Assembly: GCA_025351065.1 (NCBI GenBank)
Contig: JANXWQ010000487.1
Location: forward strand, 1-24,495
Source of the DNA: Chthoniobacter sp.
GTDB taxonomy: Bacteria; Verrucomicrobiota; Verrucomicrobiia; Chthoniobacterales; Chthoniobacteraceae
Direction: 5' to 3'
DNA length: 24,495 bases
Under the pieces are notes generated by a model. It worked only from the letters and a program-made list of their open reading frames with translations, did not search any database and was not told the origin of the DNA. The first letter of the stretch is position 1. Each line of letters opens with the position of its first letter. Position numbers and translations under genes: made by a program. Below, piece after piece: positions 1-7,470 of this stretch.

Positions 1-1280
1 CGAAAAAACTTCTTGTCATCGACATCGCCGCCTTCGGCTGGACCCTCGTCTCGCACCTGCCCGAGTTCCGCCCGGCGCAGGCGGTGTGGCCCGCGCTGAC
101 CTGCACCGCGCAGGCCAGCTTCCGCACCGCCGCCACGCCCAGCACGCATGGTATCGTGGCGAACGGCCTCTTTTTCAAAGACCTCACGAAAGTCCTGTTT
201 TGGGAGCAAAGCGCCACGCTCTGCGCCGGGTCGCGCATCTGGGACGATTTCCGCGCGCGCGGTGGCACGGTCGGGATGATGTTCTGGCAGCAAAGCATGG
301 GCGAAAATGTCGATCTCATCGCCACGCCCGCACCCATCCACAAGCACAGCGGCGGCATGATCCAGTCGTGCTACACGCAACCCGCCGCGCTGGAGCAGCG
401 GCTGAACCAGGCCATCGGCCGCCCGTTCAACCTGATGAACTACTGGGGTCCGCTCGCTAATTACAAATCGAGCGACTGGATCGTCGATGCCGTGGTCGCG
501 ACGATGGGCATGCCCGACCTCGCGCCCGACCTGCTGCTCGCCTACCTCCCGCACCTCGACTACGACCTCCAGCGCCACGGCCCCGCCGGCGAGCCCGCCG
601 CGAAATCCCTCGACGTGCTACTCGGCTATCTCACGCGGCTGAAAGCGGCGTGCGCCGACTTCGGCTACGACTGGATCTTCACCGGCGACTACGCCATCGA
701 GCCCGTGAAACGCGGCGCGGTTTTCCCGAACCGCGCGCTCCGCGAGGCCGGGCTTTTCCACGTGCGCGACATCCGCCGCATGGCCTACACCGACTTCTTC
801 ACCAGCCCCGCCTTCGCCGTCGTCGATCACCAGATTGCCCATGTCCACTGCCGCGACGCGCAAGCCATCGCCGCCGCCAAAGCCTGTCTGCAAGCTCTTC
901 CCGGCGTCGCTGAGGTCTTGGATCGCGACGCGCAAGCTGCGCGCGGCCTCGCCCACGCCCGCAGCGGCGACCTCGTCCTCGTAGCCGAAGCCGGCGCGTG
1001 GTTTGCCTATCCGTGGTTCGAGAAAAAGGACGCGCCCGACTATGCCAGCCACGTCGATATCCACAACAAGCCCGGCTACGATCCATGCGAACTATTCTTC
1101 GGCTGGCCGCCCGGCAGCGTCAGCTTCGACACCACGAAAATCCACGGCGCGCATGGGAATGTGGGCAAAGGTTTTGAAGTCGCGTGGTCGTCCTCGCTCG
1201 CCTTCGACACGCCGCCGGAAACCTTCCTCGATCTCGCCTGCGCCACGCAGCGATGGATGGATAACGCGGAGCTGAAATGA
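1..1280 (+). CDS. eboF: Alkaline phosphatase superfamily protein of the ebo cluster (EboF-type), 5' partial
   Basis: The reading frame is open from the window edge, so the true start lies upstream by at least a few codons. The first visible residues, KKLLVIDIAAFGW, form the N-terminal strand with the metal-binding Asp typical of nucleotide pyrophosphatase/phosphodiesterases. PALTCTAQASF about 30 residues in carries the likely nucleophilic Thr, followed by the usual THGIVANG. Later motifs are FTGDYAIEPV, NRALREAGLFHVRDI and VDHQIAHVH, which I associate with the alkaline-phosphatase-like member of ebo clusters, and IHGAHG near the C-terminus, which probably supplies a metal ligand. The neighbours (EboD and EboE types) support this. 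In Nostoc punctiforme the ebo cluster is linked to moving a scytonemin precursor to the periplasm; the substrate here is unknown. The superfamily assignment is firm; the EboF label rests on context plus motif memory. Confidence 0.8.
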   Translation, partial: KKLLVIDIAAFGWTLVSHLPEFRPAQAVWPALTCTAQASFRTAATPSTHGIVANGLFFKDLTKVLFWEQSATLCAGSRIWDDFRARGGTVGMMFWQQSMGENVDLIATPAPIHKHSGGMIQSCYTQPAALEQRLNQAIGRPFNLMNYWGPLANYKSSDWIVDAVVATMGMPDLAPDLLLAYLPHLDYDLQRHGPAGEPAAKSLDVLLGYLTRLKAACADFGYDWIFTGDYAIEPVKRGAVFPNRALREAGLFHVRDIRRMAYTDFFTSPAFAVVDHQIAHVHCRDAQAIAAAKACLQALPGVAEVLDRDAQAARGLAHARSGDLVLVAEAGAWFAYPWFEKKDAPDYASHVDIHNKPGYDPCELFFGWPPGSVSFDTTKIHGAHGNVGKGFEVAWSSSLAFDTPPETFLDLACATQRWMDNAELK

Positions 1281-1288
1281 CGGCTTTG

Positions 1289-1394
1289 TTTTTAACGCAG
1301 AGACGCAGAGACGCAGAGAGCGCAGAGATTGGGAATGGCGCGCGCGTTCTTGTCCTTTTCTCCGCGACCTCTGCGCCTCTGCGCCTCTGCGTTT
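1289..1394. repeat. Palindromic intergenic repeat built of 8-bp units (acgcagag / cctctgcg)
   Basis: The left arm has three tandem copies of acgcagag plus a fourth, slightly shifted copy. The right arm has three copies of cctctgcg ending in a T-rich edge, and is close to the reverse complement of the left. About 30 bp separate the arms. The repeat fills almost the whole gap between the phosphatase and eboD genes. Read on either strand, repeats of this type give spurious peptides such as QRRRGAEV or SASLRLCV, which I recognise from many unrelated genomes. It is non-coding, and in a transcript it would fold into a long hairpin. Confidence 0.85.
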
Positions 1395-1410
1395 TCAAAA
1401 ATCCCCGCGC

Positions 1411-2601
1411 GTGAACACCACCACCATCTCGCAGCGCATCGAGGTCCGCTGGGAATTCCCCGTCGTCTTCACCCACGCCGTCTTCGATCCCGCGAATACC
1501 GTCCTCGTCGAAACCCTCAACCGCCTCGGCGAAAACCGCCGCCACCGCGCGATGATCTTCATTGACGGACACGTCGCGAAAGCCACCCCATCGCTCGCCG
1601 ACCAAACGTCCGCCTACTTCGCCGCGCATCCCGCGAAACTCGAACTCGTCGCCACCCCGCAAATCACGCCGGGCGGCGAAGCGGTGAAAAACGACTTCGC
1701 GCTCGTCGAAAAATTCCTGCGCCTGATGCTCGCCGCGCACCTCGACCGCCAGTCCTTCGTCATCATCGTCGGCGGCGGTGCGGTCATGGATGCCGTCGGG
1801 CTCGCCGCCGCGCTCGTCCACCGCGGACTGCGCCAGGTGCGCGTGCCGACGACCGTGCTCGGCCAAAACGACGCCGGCGTGGGCGTGAAAAACGGCGTCA
1901 ATTTTCTCGGTGGCAAAAACGCCATCGGCACTTTCGCCCCGCCGTTCGCGGTGCTAAACGACTACGACTTTCTCCTCACCCTCCCCGCCCGCGACTGGCT
2001 CTGCGGCGTCTCGGAGGCGTTCAAAGTCGCCATCATCCGCGACCGCGCGTTCTTCGACGAACTTTGCGCCAGCGCCGAAAAATATCCCGCCCGCGATTTC
2101 GCTGCCATGCAGTTGCTCGTGAAACGTTGCGCCGAAATCCATCTCGAACACATCCGCACCGGCGGCGATCCCTTTGAATACGGGCGCGCGCGGCCCCTCG
2201 ACTTCGGCCACTGGGCCGCGCACAAGCTCGAACTCCTCTCCGGCTTCCGCATCTCGCACGGCGAAGCCGTCGCCACCGGCGTCGTCCTCGACTCGATCTA
2301 CGCGCACAAAATGGGCTGGCTCACTGCCGGCGAACTCGCGCAAATCCGCGACGGCCTCGCCCGCTCCGGCTTCCATCTTTGGTTCGACGAACTCGCCCAG
2401 CGCGACGCCACCGGCGCGCTCACCGTCTTCGGCGGACTCCGTGATTTCCAAGAGCACCTCGGCGGCGAGCTGACCGTCACCTTTCCCCGCGGCATCGGAG
2501 CCCGCCACGAGGTTCACGAAATCGACCTTGCCTTGATGGAAAGCGCCGTCCAGGAACTGCGGCTTTCCGTCCCCACCCAGCGCGCAGACAAGGCTGGGTA
2601 A
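1411..2601 (+). CDS. eboD: 3-dehydroquinate synthase homologue of the ebo cluster (EboD-type)
   Basis: This is a 396-residue protein of the dehydroquinate synthase / sugar-phosphate cyclase fold. The N-terminus (PVVFTHAVFDPANTVL, about residues 17-32) is the form I associate with EboD rather than AroB. GGGAVMD (121-127) is the dinucleotide-binding loop and PTTVLGQNDAGVGVKNGVNF (146-165) the substrate-loop region. The metal ligands expected in the family are present: Glu202 in SEAFK, His267 in DFGHW and His283 in ISHGEA. The start is GTG immediately after a palindromic repeat, with no clear Shine-Dalgarno sequence; translation may couple through the repeat or begin at another nearby codon. It probably does not supply the shikimate pathway, since it sits between a phosphatase and EboE; the reaction in ebo clusters is not established. 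The fold is near certain and the ebo assignment strong. Confidence 0.9.
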   Translation: MNTTTISQRIEVRWEFPVVFTHAVFDPANTVLVETLNRLGENRRHRAMIFIDGHVAKATPSLADQTSAYFAAHPAKLELVATPQITPGGEAVKNDFALVEKFLRLMLAAHLDRQSFVIIVGGGAVMDAVGLAAALVHRGLRQVRVPTTVLGQNDAGVGVKNGVNFLGGKNAIGTFAPPFAVLNDYDFLLTLPARDWLCGVSEAFKVAIIRDRAFFDELCASAEKYPARDFAAMQLLVKRCAEIHLEHIRTGGDPFEYGRARPLDFGHWAAHKLELLSGFRISHGEAVATGVVLDSIYAHKMGWLTAGELAQIRDGLARSGFHLWFDELAQRDATGALTVFGGLRDFQEHLGGELTVTFPRGIGARHEVHEIDLALMESAVQELRLSVPTQRADKAG

Positions 2602-2609
2602 AGAGAAGA

Positions 2610-2684
2610 GACAGAATTCAACAGAATTAACAAAATGGGTTAAGCACCCAGCCATTCCATTCTGTTAATTCTGTAAATTCTATC
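2610..2684. repeat. AT-rich palindromic intergenic repeat (cagaatt family)
   Basis: Two arms of 28-29 bp (2610-2638 and 2657-2684) are almost exact reverse complements, with a few mismatches and one indel, around an 18-bp loop. The core reads acagaattaaca on the left and tgttaattctgt on the right. It fills most of the gap between eboD and eboE and is markedly AT-rich in a GC-rich region. Its minus-strand reading gives the peptide RIYRINRME, a spurious sequence I recognise from intergenic repeats in other genomes. It would form a stable stem in an eboD-eboE transcript. Confidence 0.85.
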
Positions 2685-2708
2685 CAAAAACCCTTCCCGT
2701 TTTCCACG

Positions 2709-3905
2709 ATGATCGTCCAGCACCGCCCGCCCCTTCATCTCACCTACTGCCTTAACATCCACCCCGGCGAAAGCTGGGCGGAAAACTTCGCCGCGCTGCG
2801 CGAAAAAGTCACCGCGGTGAAAGCGCGCGTCGCGCCCGACCAATGGTTCGGCCTCGGCCTTCGCATCGCCCAGCAGGCCGCCGACGAACTCACCGCCAGC
2901 GCCGACCTCCGCGCCGAAGCGCTCGCCTTTTTCCACGAGCACCAGCTCTACCCATTTTCCATCAACGGCTTTCCCTACGGCCGCTTCCACGCCGGGCCAG
3001 TGAAAGAAAACGTCTATGCGCCCGACTGGCGCACGCCCGAGCGGCTGCACTACACGCTCCAGCTCGCCGACCTCCTCGCCGGCTGGCTGCCGGAGGGCAT
3101 CGACGGCAGCATCAGCACCGTGCCCGGCTCCTACAAACCGTGGATCAAAACCGAAGCCGACATTGAGCAGATGGTCGATCACCTCGCCGCCGCTGTCGCC
3201 TACCTCCACGCGCTGCACGAAGACACCGGCCGCGAAATCCATCTCGGCCTCGAGCCCGAGCCCGACTGCTTTCTCGAAACCACCGAGGAGACCATCGCCT
3301 TTTTCCAAGACACGCTTTTCACCGCCGGCACCAACGAGCTCGCGCGCCTGCTCAAGTGCTACAAATCCGACGCCGACGCCATCATCCGCCGCCATCTCGG
3401 CGTCTGCTTCGACACCTGCCACGTCGCGCTCCAGTACGAAGACCTCGCCGAATCCCTGCGCGCCTACCGCGCCGCCGGCATCCGCATTTCCAAAGTCCAG
3501 CTCAGCGCCGCGCTCCAAGCCGCCGCCACGCCCGAGACCTGCGCCGCGCTCGCGCCGTTCGCCGAGCCCGTCTATCTGCATCAGGTCAAAGGCCGCACGA
3601 AATCCGGCGCGCGCGTCGCGTGGTTCGACCTGCCCGCCGCGCTGGAGGAGATGCCCACCCTTCCCGATCTCGAAGAAGTCCGCGTCCATTTCCACGTCCC
3701 GCTTTTTTTCACCGGCAACGGCCCCATCCAGTCCACCGCCAGCACGCTCACGCCCGACTTTTTCCACGAACTCCGCGAAGGCGCGTGCCCGCACCTCGAG
3801 ATCGAGACCTACACCTTCGACGTGCTCCCGCCCGACGTGCATCCCGGCGACATCGTGAAAAGCATCGCCCGCGAATACTCGTGGGCGCTCGGGCAGTTGC
3901 ACTGA
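2709..3905 (+). CDS. eboE: Metabolite traffic protein EboE (xylose-isomerase-like TIM barrel)
   Basis: The 398-residue product matches EboE very well. Signature stretches are HLTYCLNIHPGESWAENF (10-27), FGLGLRIA (47-54), INGFPYGRFH (85-94), VKENVYAPDWR (98-108) and GSISTVPGSYK (133-143). The fold is a sugar-phosphate-isomerase TIM barrel. Candidate metal-site residues are in LEPEPDC (181-187) and the CFDTCH motif (233-238). No signal peptide is visible, so it is probably cytoplasmic. In cyanobacteria ebo genes are needed to export a scytonemin precursor; the wide spread of the cluster suggests a general role with different small molecules, and the cargo here is unknown. The ATG at 2709 is the only reasonable start, because the conserved region begins within ten residues. 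It would be co-transcribed with eboD across the palindromic repeat. No ebo-associated TatD hydrolase or EboA is in the window; they may lie upstream of position 1. Confidence 0.93.
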   Translation: MIVQHRPPLHLTYCLNIHPGESWAENFAALREKVTAVKARVAPDQWFGLGLRIAQQAADELTASADLRAEALAFFHEHQLYPFSINGFPYGRFHAGPVKENVYAPDWRTPERLHYTLQLADLLAGWLPEGIDGSISTVPGSYKPWIKTEADIEQMVDHLAAAVAYLHALHEDTGREIHLGLEPEPDCFLETTEETIAFFQDTLFTAGTNELARLLKCYKSDADAIIRRHLGVCFDTCHVALQYEDLAESLRAYRAAGIRISKVQLSAALQAAATPETCAALAPFAEPVYLHQVKGRTKSGARVAWFDLPAALEEMPTLPDLEEVRVHFHVPLFFTGNGPIQSTASTLTPDFFHELREGACPHLEIETYTFDVLPPDVHPGDIVKSIAREYSWALGQLH

Positions 3906-3912
3906 CAGTTTT

Positions 3913-3941
3913 TTGACAAACTCCGCACGCGGCTCTGACAC
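3913..3941 (+). promoter_or_regulatory. Weak candidate promoter for the VWA-kinase operon
   Basis: A perfect -35 hexamer TTGACA (3913-3918) lies 54 bp before the VWA start. At 17-bp spacing the -10 position reads TGACAC, a poor match, so only half the promoter is convincing. A purine-rich GTGGGGG just before the ATG may act as the ribosome binding site. Confidence 0.3.
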
Positions 3942-3972
3942 ACGCGGCGGGCTCCCGCGCTAGCGTGGGGGC

Positions 3973-5301
3973 ATGAAGAAACTCCATCTCCTCGTATTGT
4001 TGGCGGGCCTTTTCGTCCGTCAGGCCACGGCGTCTCCGGCCGCCGATCTCACCCTGCGCGTCGCGCCGGAGCGCGATGTCATTTACAACAGCGGCTCGCG
4101 GGAGGTCGTCGTGCAAATCGACCTCGATGCGCGACGACCGGAGCACAGCAAGCGGGCGCCGATGAACCTCGCGGTGGTGCTCGACCGCAGCGGCTCGATG
4201 CAGGGCGCGAAGATCGAAAAGGCGCGGCAGGCGGCGTGCGTGGCCGTGGATCATCTCGGCGACGACGACTACTTTTCGCTCGTCACTTTCGACAATGACA
4301 CTGACGTGCTGCTGCCGCCGGAACGCGTGGGCGGCGAGCGGCATCGCGACGAGCTGAAGTCGCGCATCGACCGCATCCGGCCGGGCGGCGGCACGGCGAT
4401 TTACGCGGGCGTGGCGCTGGGCGCGGCGCAGGTGCGGCGGCATTTGGAAAAGGAGTTCGTCAATCGCGTGATCCTGCTCTCCGACGGGCTGGCCAATGTG
4501 GGCCCAAGCCGCACGAGCGATCTCGCGGGGCTGGGCCGCGAGCTGCGGCGCGACGGGCTGTCCGTGACCACGGTCGGGCTGGGCGACGACTACAACGAGG
4601 ACCTGATGACCGCCCTCGCCGAGGCCAGCAGCGCGAATTACTACTACGTCCGCGACGCGGAAAAACTGCCGGGCATTTTCGCGGAGGAACTCGGCGCGGC
4701 GCATTCGATCGTGGCGCGCAGCGTGACCATCCGCATCACCGTGCCGGCGGGCGTGCGGCTGAAGGAGATCATCGGCCAGCCGGAGATCCAATGCCGGGGC
4801 CGCTCGGCGGACATCGCGCTGCCGGAGTATTTCGGCGGCGACAAGCGGCGCTTCCTCGCGCGCTGCGTGGTCGAGGAGAAATCCAGCGCGCCCATCGAGG
4901 TCGCGGCGGTCGATTTGAAATACGAACCCGCGGACGGCGGACGAGCCGAGCCGCAGCAGCAGGCGGCGAAGATCGACTTCACCGACGAGGAGAAGAAAGC
5001 CGACGCGAGCGTGCGGATGGAGGTCATGCGTGAAGTCTCCATCGTCGGGAACCGGCTCGCCAAAGAGCAAGCGGTGAAGCTCGCCGACGCGGGCGACATC
5101 AAAGGCTGCACCGACTTGCTCCGCAATCAGGCGGCGCGCAACGCCGCCCTGCCCGCACAGGCGCAGGTGCCCGGATTGGCGATGGAAAATCAAAAGCTCG
5201 AAGACGCCGCGAAGGAGGTCGAGTCGAAGGGCCAGCTCGGCAAAGGCACGCGCAAGGGCATCCAATACGAAAACTGGCAGGACAAGTACCAGAAGCGGTA
5301 G
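3973..5301 (+). CDS. Secreted von Willebrand factor type A domain protein
   Basis: This 442-residue protein has an N-terminal signal peptide (KK, hydrophobic LHLLVLLAGLF, likely cleavage near Ala20), so it is exported. After a short strand-rich lead-in the VWA domain begins at about residue 64. Its metal-ion-dependent adhesion site is complete: DRSGS (Asp71, Ser73, Ser75), Thr141 in GGGTAIYAG, and Asp171 in LLSDGLANVG. The domain ends near residue 230, followed by a beta-rich stretch (SVTIRITVPAGVRLKEIIG) and a charged helical C-terminus. There is no C-terminal anchor, so it is probably periplasmic or surface-located. It stands 71 bp upstream of a histidine kinase with a large extracytoplasmic domain, with only a hairpin between. 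I infer that it binds a ligand and may present it to, or modulate, that kinase. It ends in TAG. Confidence 0.88.
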   Translation: MKKLHLLVLLAGLFVRQATASPAADLTLRVAPERDVIYNSGSREVVVQIDLDARRPEHSKRAPMNLAVVLDRSGSMQGAKIEKARQAACVAVDHLGDDDYFSLVTFDNDTDVLLPPERVGGERHRDELKSRIDRIRPGGGTAIYAGVALGAAQVRRHLEKEFVNRVILLSDGLANVGPSRTSDLAGLGRELRRDGLSVTTVGLGDDYNEDLMTALAEASSANYYYVRDAEKLPGIFAEELGAAHSIVARSVTIRITVPAGVRLKEIIGQPEIQCRGRSADIALPEYFGGDKRRFLARCVVEEKSSAPIEVAAVDLKYEPADGGRAEPQQQAAKIDFTDEEKKADASVRMEVMREVSIVGNRLAKEQAVKLADAGDIKGCTDLLRNQAARNAALPAQAQVPGLAMENQKLEDAAKEVESKGQLGKGTRKGIQYENWQDKYQKR

Positions 5302-5310
5302 CTTCGCCCG

Positions 5311-5361
5311 CAGCGCGCGCTGCAGGGGAAGCTGACAGCTTCCCCTGCAGCCGTGGCGCTG
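5311..5361. repeat. Long perfect hairpin between the VWA and kinase genes
   Basis: A 15-bp perfect stem (5319-5333 with 5337-5351) has a 3-nt loop. It is extended by a second 6-bp stem (cagcgc at 5311-5316 with gcgctg at 5356-5361) across a small internal loop. No T-run follows, so it is not a standard intrinsic terminator. It may stabilise the upstream message, attenuate kinase expression or be a mobile palindromic repeat. It takes up most of the 71-bp gap. Confidence 0.8.
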
Positions 5362-5372
5362 CCGAACCCTCG

Positions 5373-7445
5373 ATGAAAAAAAGCATCTGGATTTTCCTCC
5401 TCGCCGTCCTGCTCCCCAGCGTGGTGCTTGGCTGGCTGGCGCTGCGCAGCGCGGAGGAGCAGCAGATCATCCTCGAAAAACGGACGGCGGAACTTTACCA
5501 GACCGAAACCGAGAACGCCGCGAGCGCCGCCCGCGCGCTGATCGACGACGAACGTCGTGCTTTCAACGAGACTGTGCGGCGGCTCCTCGCGGCGAACAGT
5601 CCGCAAGTTCTGGCGAACAATTTTTCCACCGAGCTGGCGAAAGAATGGCCGCGCAAAGCGGTCGGTTTCGCGCTCGGCGAAAACGGGACGGTTTGCGCGC
5701 CGCAGCCGCAGCGCGCGGCGAGCAATGCGGAGTGGGGCAAGTTTCTCCTCGGCAACGGCGCGTGGCTCTCCGGCAAACTGCCGGCGACGGTCTATTGGGT
5801 TTCCGGCGAGGAGCTGAACCGCCCCGAGCAGCTCCGCAAAATGAAAGGCGGCTACAACGACGGCCAGAACCCGCTCGCCGGAAAAAGCGGCACGGCCAAT
5901 TTTTCGAAGGAAGATGAAGCCAAGCGCGCATCGGCTCAGCAGCCCGCGCCCGCGCCTGCTTCCGCGCAGCAGCAAAAGGAGATGGCGCTGCCCGCGCCGC
6001 AAATCGCCCGCGCCGAAATGCAGAAACAATCCGATTCGCCCGGCCAGTCCGCGCTCGGTCAGATGCCCGTGGAGAAAGCTCAGGCTAAAGAGGAGGCAAA
6101 AGGGAAAGACAGCGACAGCACCGCCGACGCGACGCCGATGGACAAGTTCAACTCCAAATGGGAGGCGGTGGCGCGCAATGTCGCGCCGCAGCAGGTCTTC
6201 GCGAACAACAGTGCGGCGCTCTCGCAGCTCACGCCAGCGACGGCGGATTTCCAGGCGCTCACCTCGGATGCCAACGAGGGCGTCATCACGCGTTTCGTGC
6301 AGGATCAGCTCGACATCATTTTCTGGCTCCGGCCTGCGCAGGCACCAGGCATGGTTTTCGGCTGCCTCATCGAGTCCGACAATCTGCGCGACCTCTGGCC
6401 CGCCGCGTTGCCCGCGCAGGAAAAGGATTCCGCCAGCCGTCTCTCACGCGCGGAAAAACCCGAGTTCGTCCTCGCGCTGCTCGACGACAAGGCGCGGCCC
6501 ATCGCCACGCAGCCGCCGGGCGAGACGGGACGCGATTGGAAGCGACCGTTCGTCGCGTCCGAGATCGGCGAGGCGCTGCCGCACTGGGAGGCGGCGCTTT
6601 ATTTGCAAAGGCCCGAACAGGTCCGCGAATCCGCGCACGCGCTGCGGCGCACGCTCGTCTTTCTCATCGCCACGGCGCTCGGCGCGATCGCCTGCGGCGG
6701 CTGGCTGGTGGTCGCCGATGCGCGCCGCCAGCTCGCGCTCGCGCAGCAGAAGACGGACTTCGTTTCCAATGTCTCGCACGAGTTGAAGACGCCGCTGACT
6801 TCGATCCGCATGTTTGCCGAGCTGATGCAAAACGGGAACGGCAGCAGCACGGCCAAGCATCCGCAGTATCTCCGCATCATCATGGTCGAGGCTGAGCGGC
6901 TCACACGGCTGATCAATAACGTGCTCGATTTCGCCGGGCTGGAGCGGAAGCAGAAACGCTTCGAGAAAAAGCCGCTCGATCTGCACGCGGTCATCGAGCG
7001 CACTTGGGAAGGGCACGAGCTGCACTTGCAGGAAAGCGGCTTCAAAACAAGCTGGGAGGCCGCGCCCGCGCCGTATCCCGTCACCGGCGATGAAGACGCG
7101 CTGGCGCAGATTTTGGTCAACCTGCTTTCCAACGCGGAGAAATACGCCGGCGAGCGCAAGGACGTGGAACTGCACAGCTACCTCGACGGCGCGCACGTCT
7201 GCGTGAGCGTGCTCGACCGCGGCAGCGGCGTGCATCACGGCGAGGAGCGGAAGATCTTCGAGGCGTTCTACCGCGCGCACGATTCGCTCTCCAGCGGCAT
7301 CCAGGGCAGCGGCCTCGGCCTCACCCTCGCGCAACGGCTCGCCCACGAGCACGACGGCGAGATCACCTACCAGCCGCGCGACGGCGGCGGGAGCAACTTT
7401 ACCCTGCGATTGCCATTGGCGAAGCCATCCGGTTCGTCATCCTGA
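5373..7445 (+). CDS. Membrane sensor histidine kinase with large extracytoplasmic domain
   Basis: This 690-residue kinase has a first membrane helix at about residues 5-26, a roughly 400-residue extracytoplasmic part and a second helix at about 427-448. The cytoplasmic HisKA domain follows, with phospho-accepting His469 in VSHELKTPLTSIRMF. The HATPase domain has the N box around Asn587 (NLLSNAEKY), the DRGSG G1 box and GSGLGL (645-650). All catalytic motifs look intact. The extracytoplasmic part contains an odd low-complexity stretch rich in Ala, Gln, Pro, Lys and Glu (about 178-260), probably a long flexible linker between two folded halves. The gene sits downstream of the secreted VWA protein and is probably co-transcribed with it. 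The expected partner regulator is present only as a short fragment about 570 bp downstream, so this kinase is probably orphaned or signals to a regulator elsewhere. It ends in TGA. Confidence 0.92.
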   Translation: MKKSIWIFLLAVLLPSVVLGWLALRSAEEQQIILEKRTAELYQTETENAASAARALIDDERRAFNETVRRLLAANSPQVLANNFSTELAKEWPRKAVGFALGENGTVCAPQPQRAASNAEWGKFLLGNGAWLSGKLPATVYWVSGEELNRPEQLRKMKGGYNDGQNPLAGKSGTANFSKEDEAKRASAQQPAPAPASAQQQKEMALPAPQIARAEMQKQSDSPGQSALGQMPVEKAQAKEEAKGKDSDSTADATPMDKFNSKWEAVARNVAPQQVFANNSAALSQLTPATADFQALTSDANEGVITRFVQDQLDIIFWLRPAQAPGMVFGCLIESDNLRDLWPAALPAQEKDSASRLSRAEKPEFVLALLDDKARPIATQPPGETGRDWKRPFVASEIGEALPHWEAALYLQRPEQVRESAHALRRTLVFLIATALGAIACGGWLVVADARRQLALAQQKTDFVSNVSHELKTPLTSIRMFAELMQNGNGSSTAKHPQYLRIIMVEAERLTRLINNVLDFAGLERKQKRFEKKPLDLHAVIERTWEGHELHLQESGFKTSWEAAPAPYPVTGDEDALAQILVNLLSNAEKYAGERKDVELHSYLDGAHVCVSVLDRGSGVHHGEERKIFEAFYRAHDSLSSGIQGSGLGLTLAQRLAHEHDGEITYQPRDGGGSNFTLRLPLAKPSGSSS

Positions 7446-7470
7446 TTCTCGTTAAGCTCTTGAATCTAGT

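Noticed and set aside
1289..1394. CRISPR array
   Set aside because: The repeats are 8-bp units directly joined, arranged as a palindrome, with no spacers and no cas genes nearby.
1120..1866. A 248-codon minus-strand frame across the first repeat, containing QRRRGAEV and LRLCV
   Set aside because: These peptides are the translation of the palindromic repeat and the rest is antisense to the phosphatase and eboD genes.
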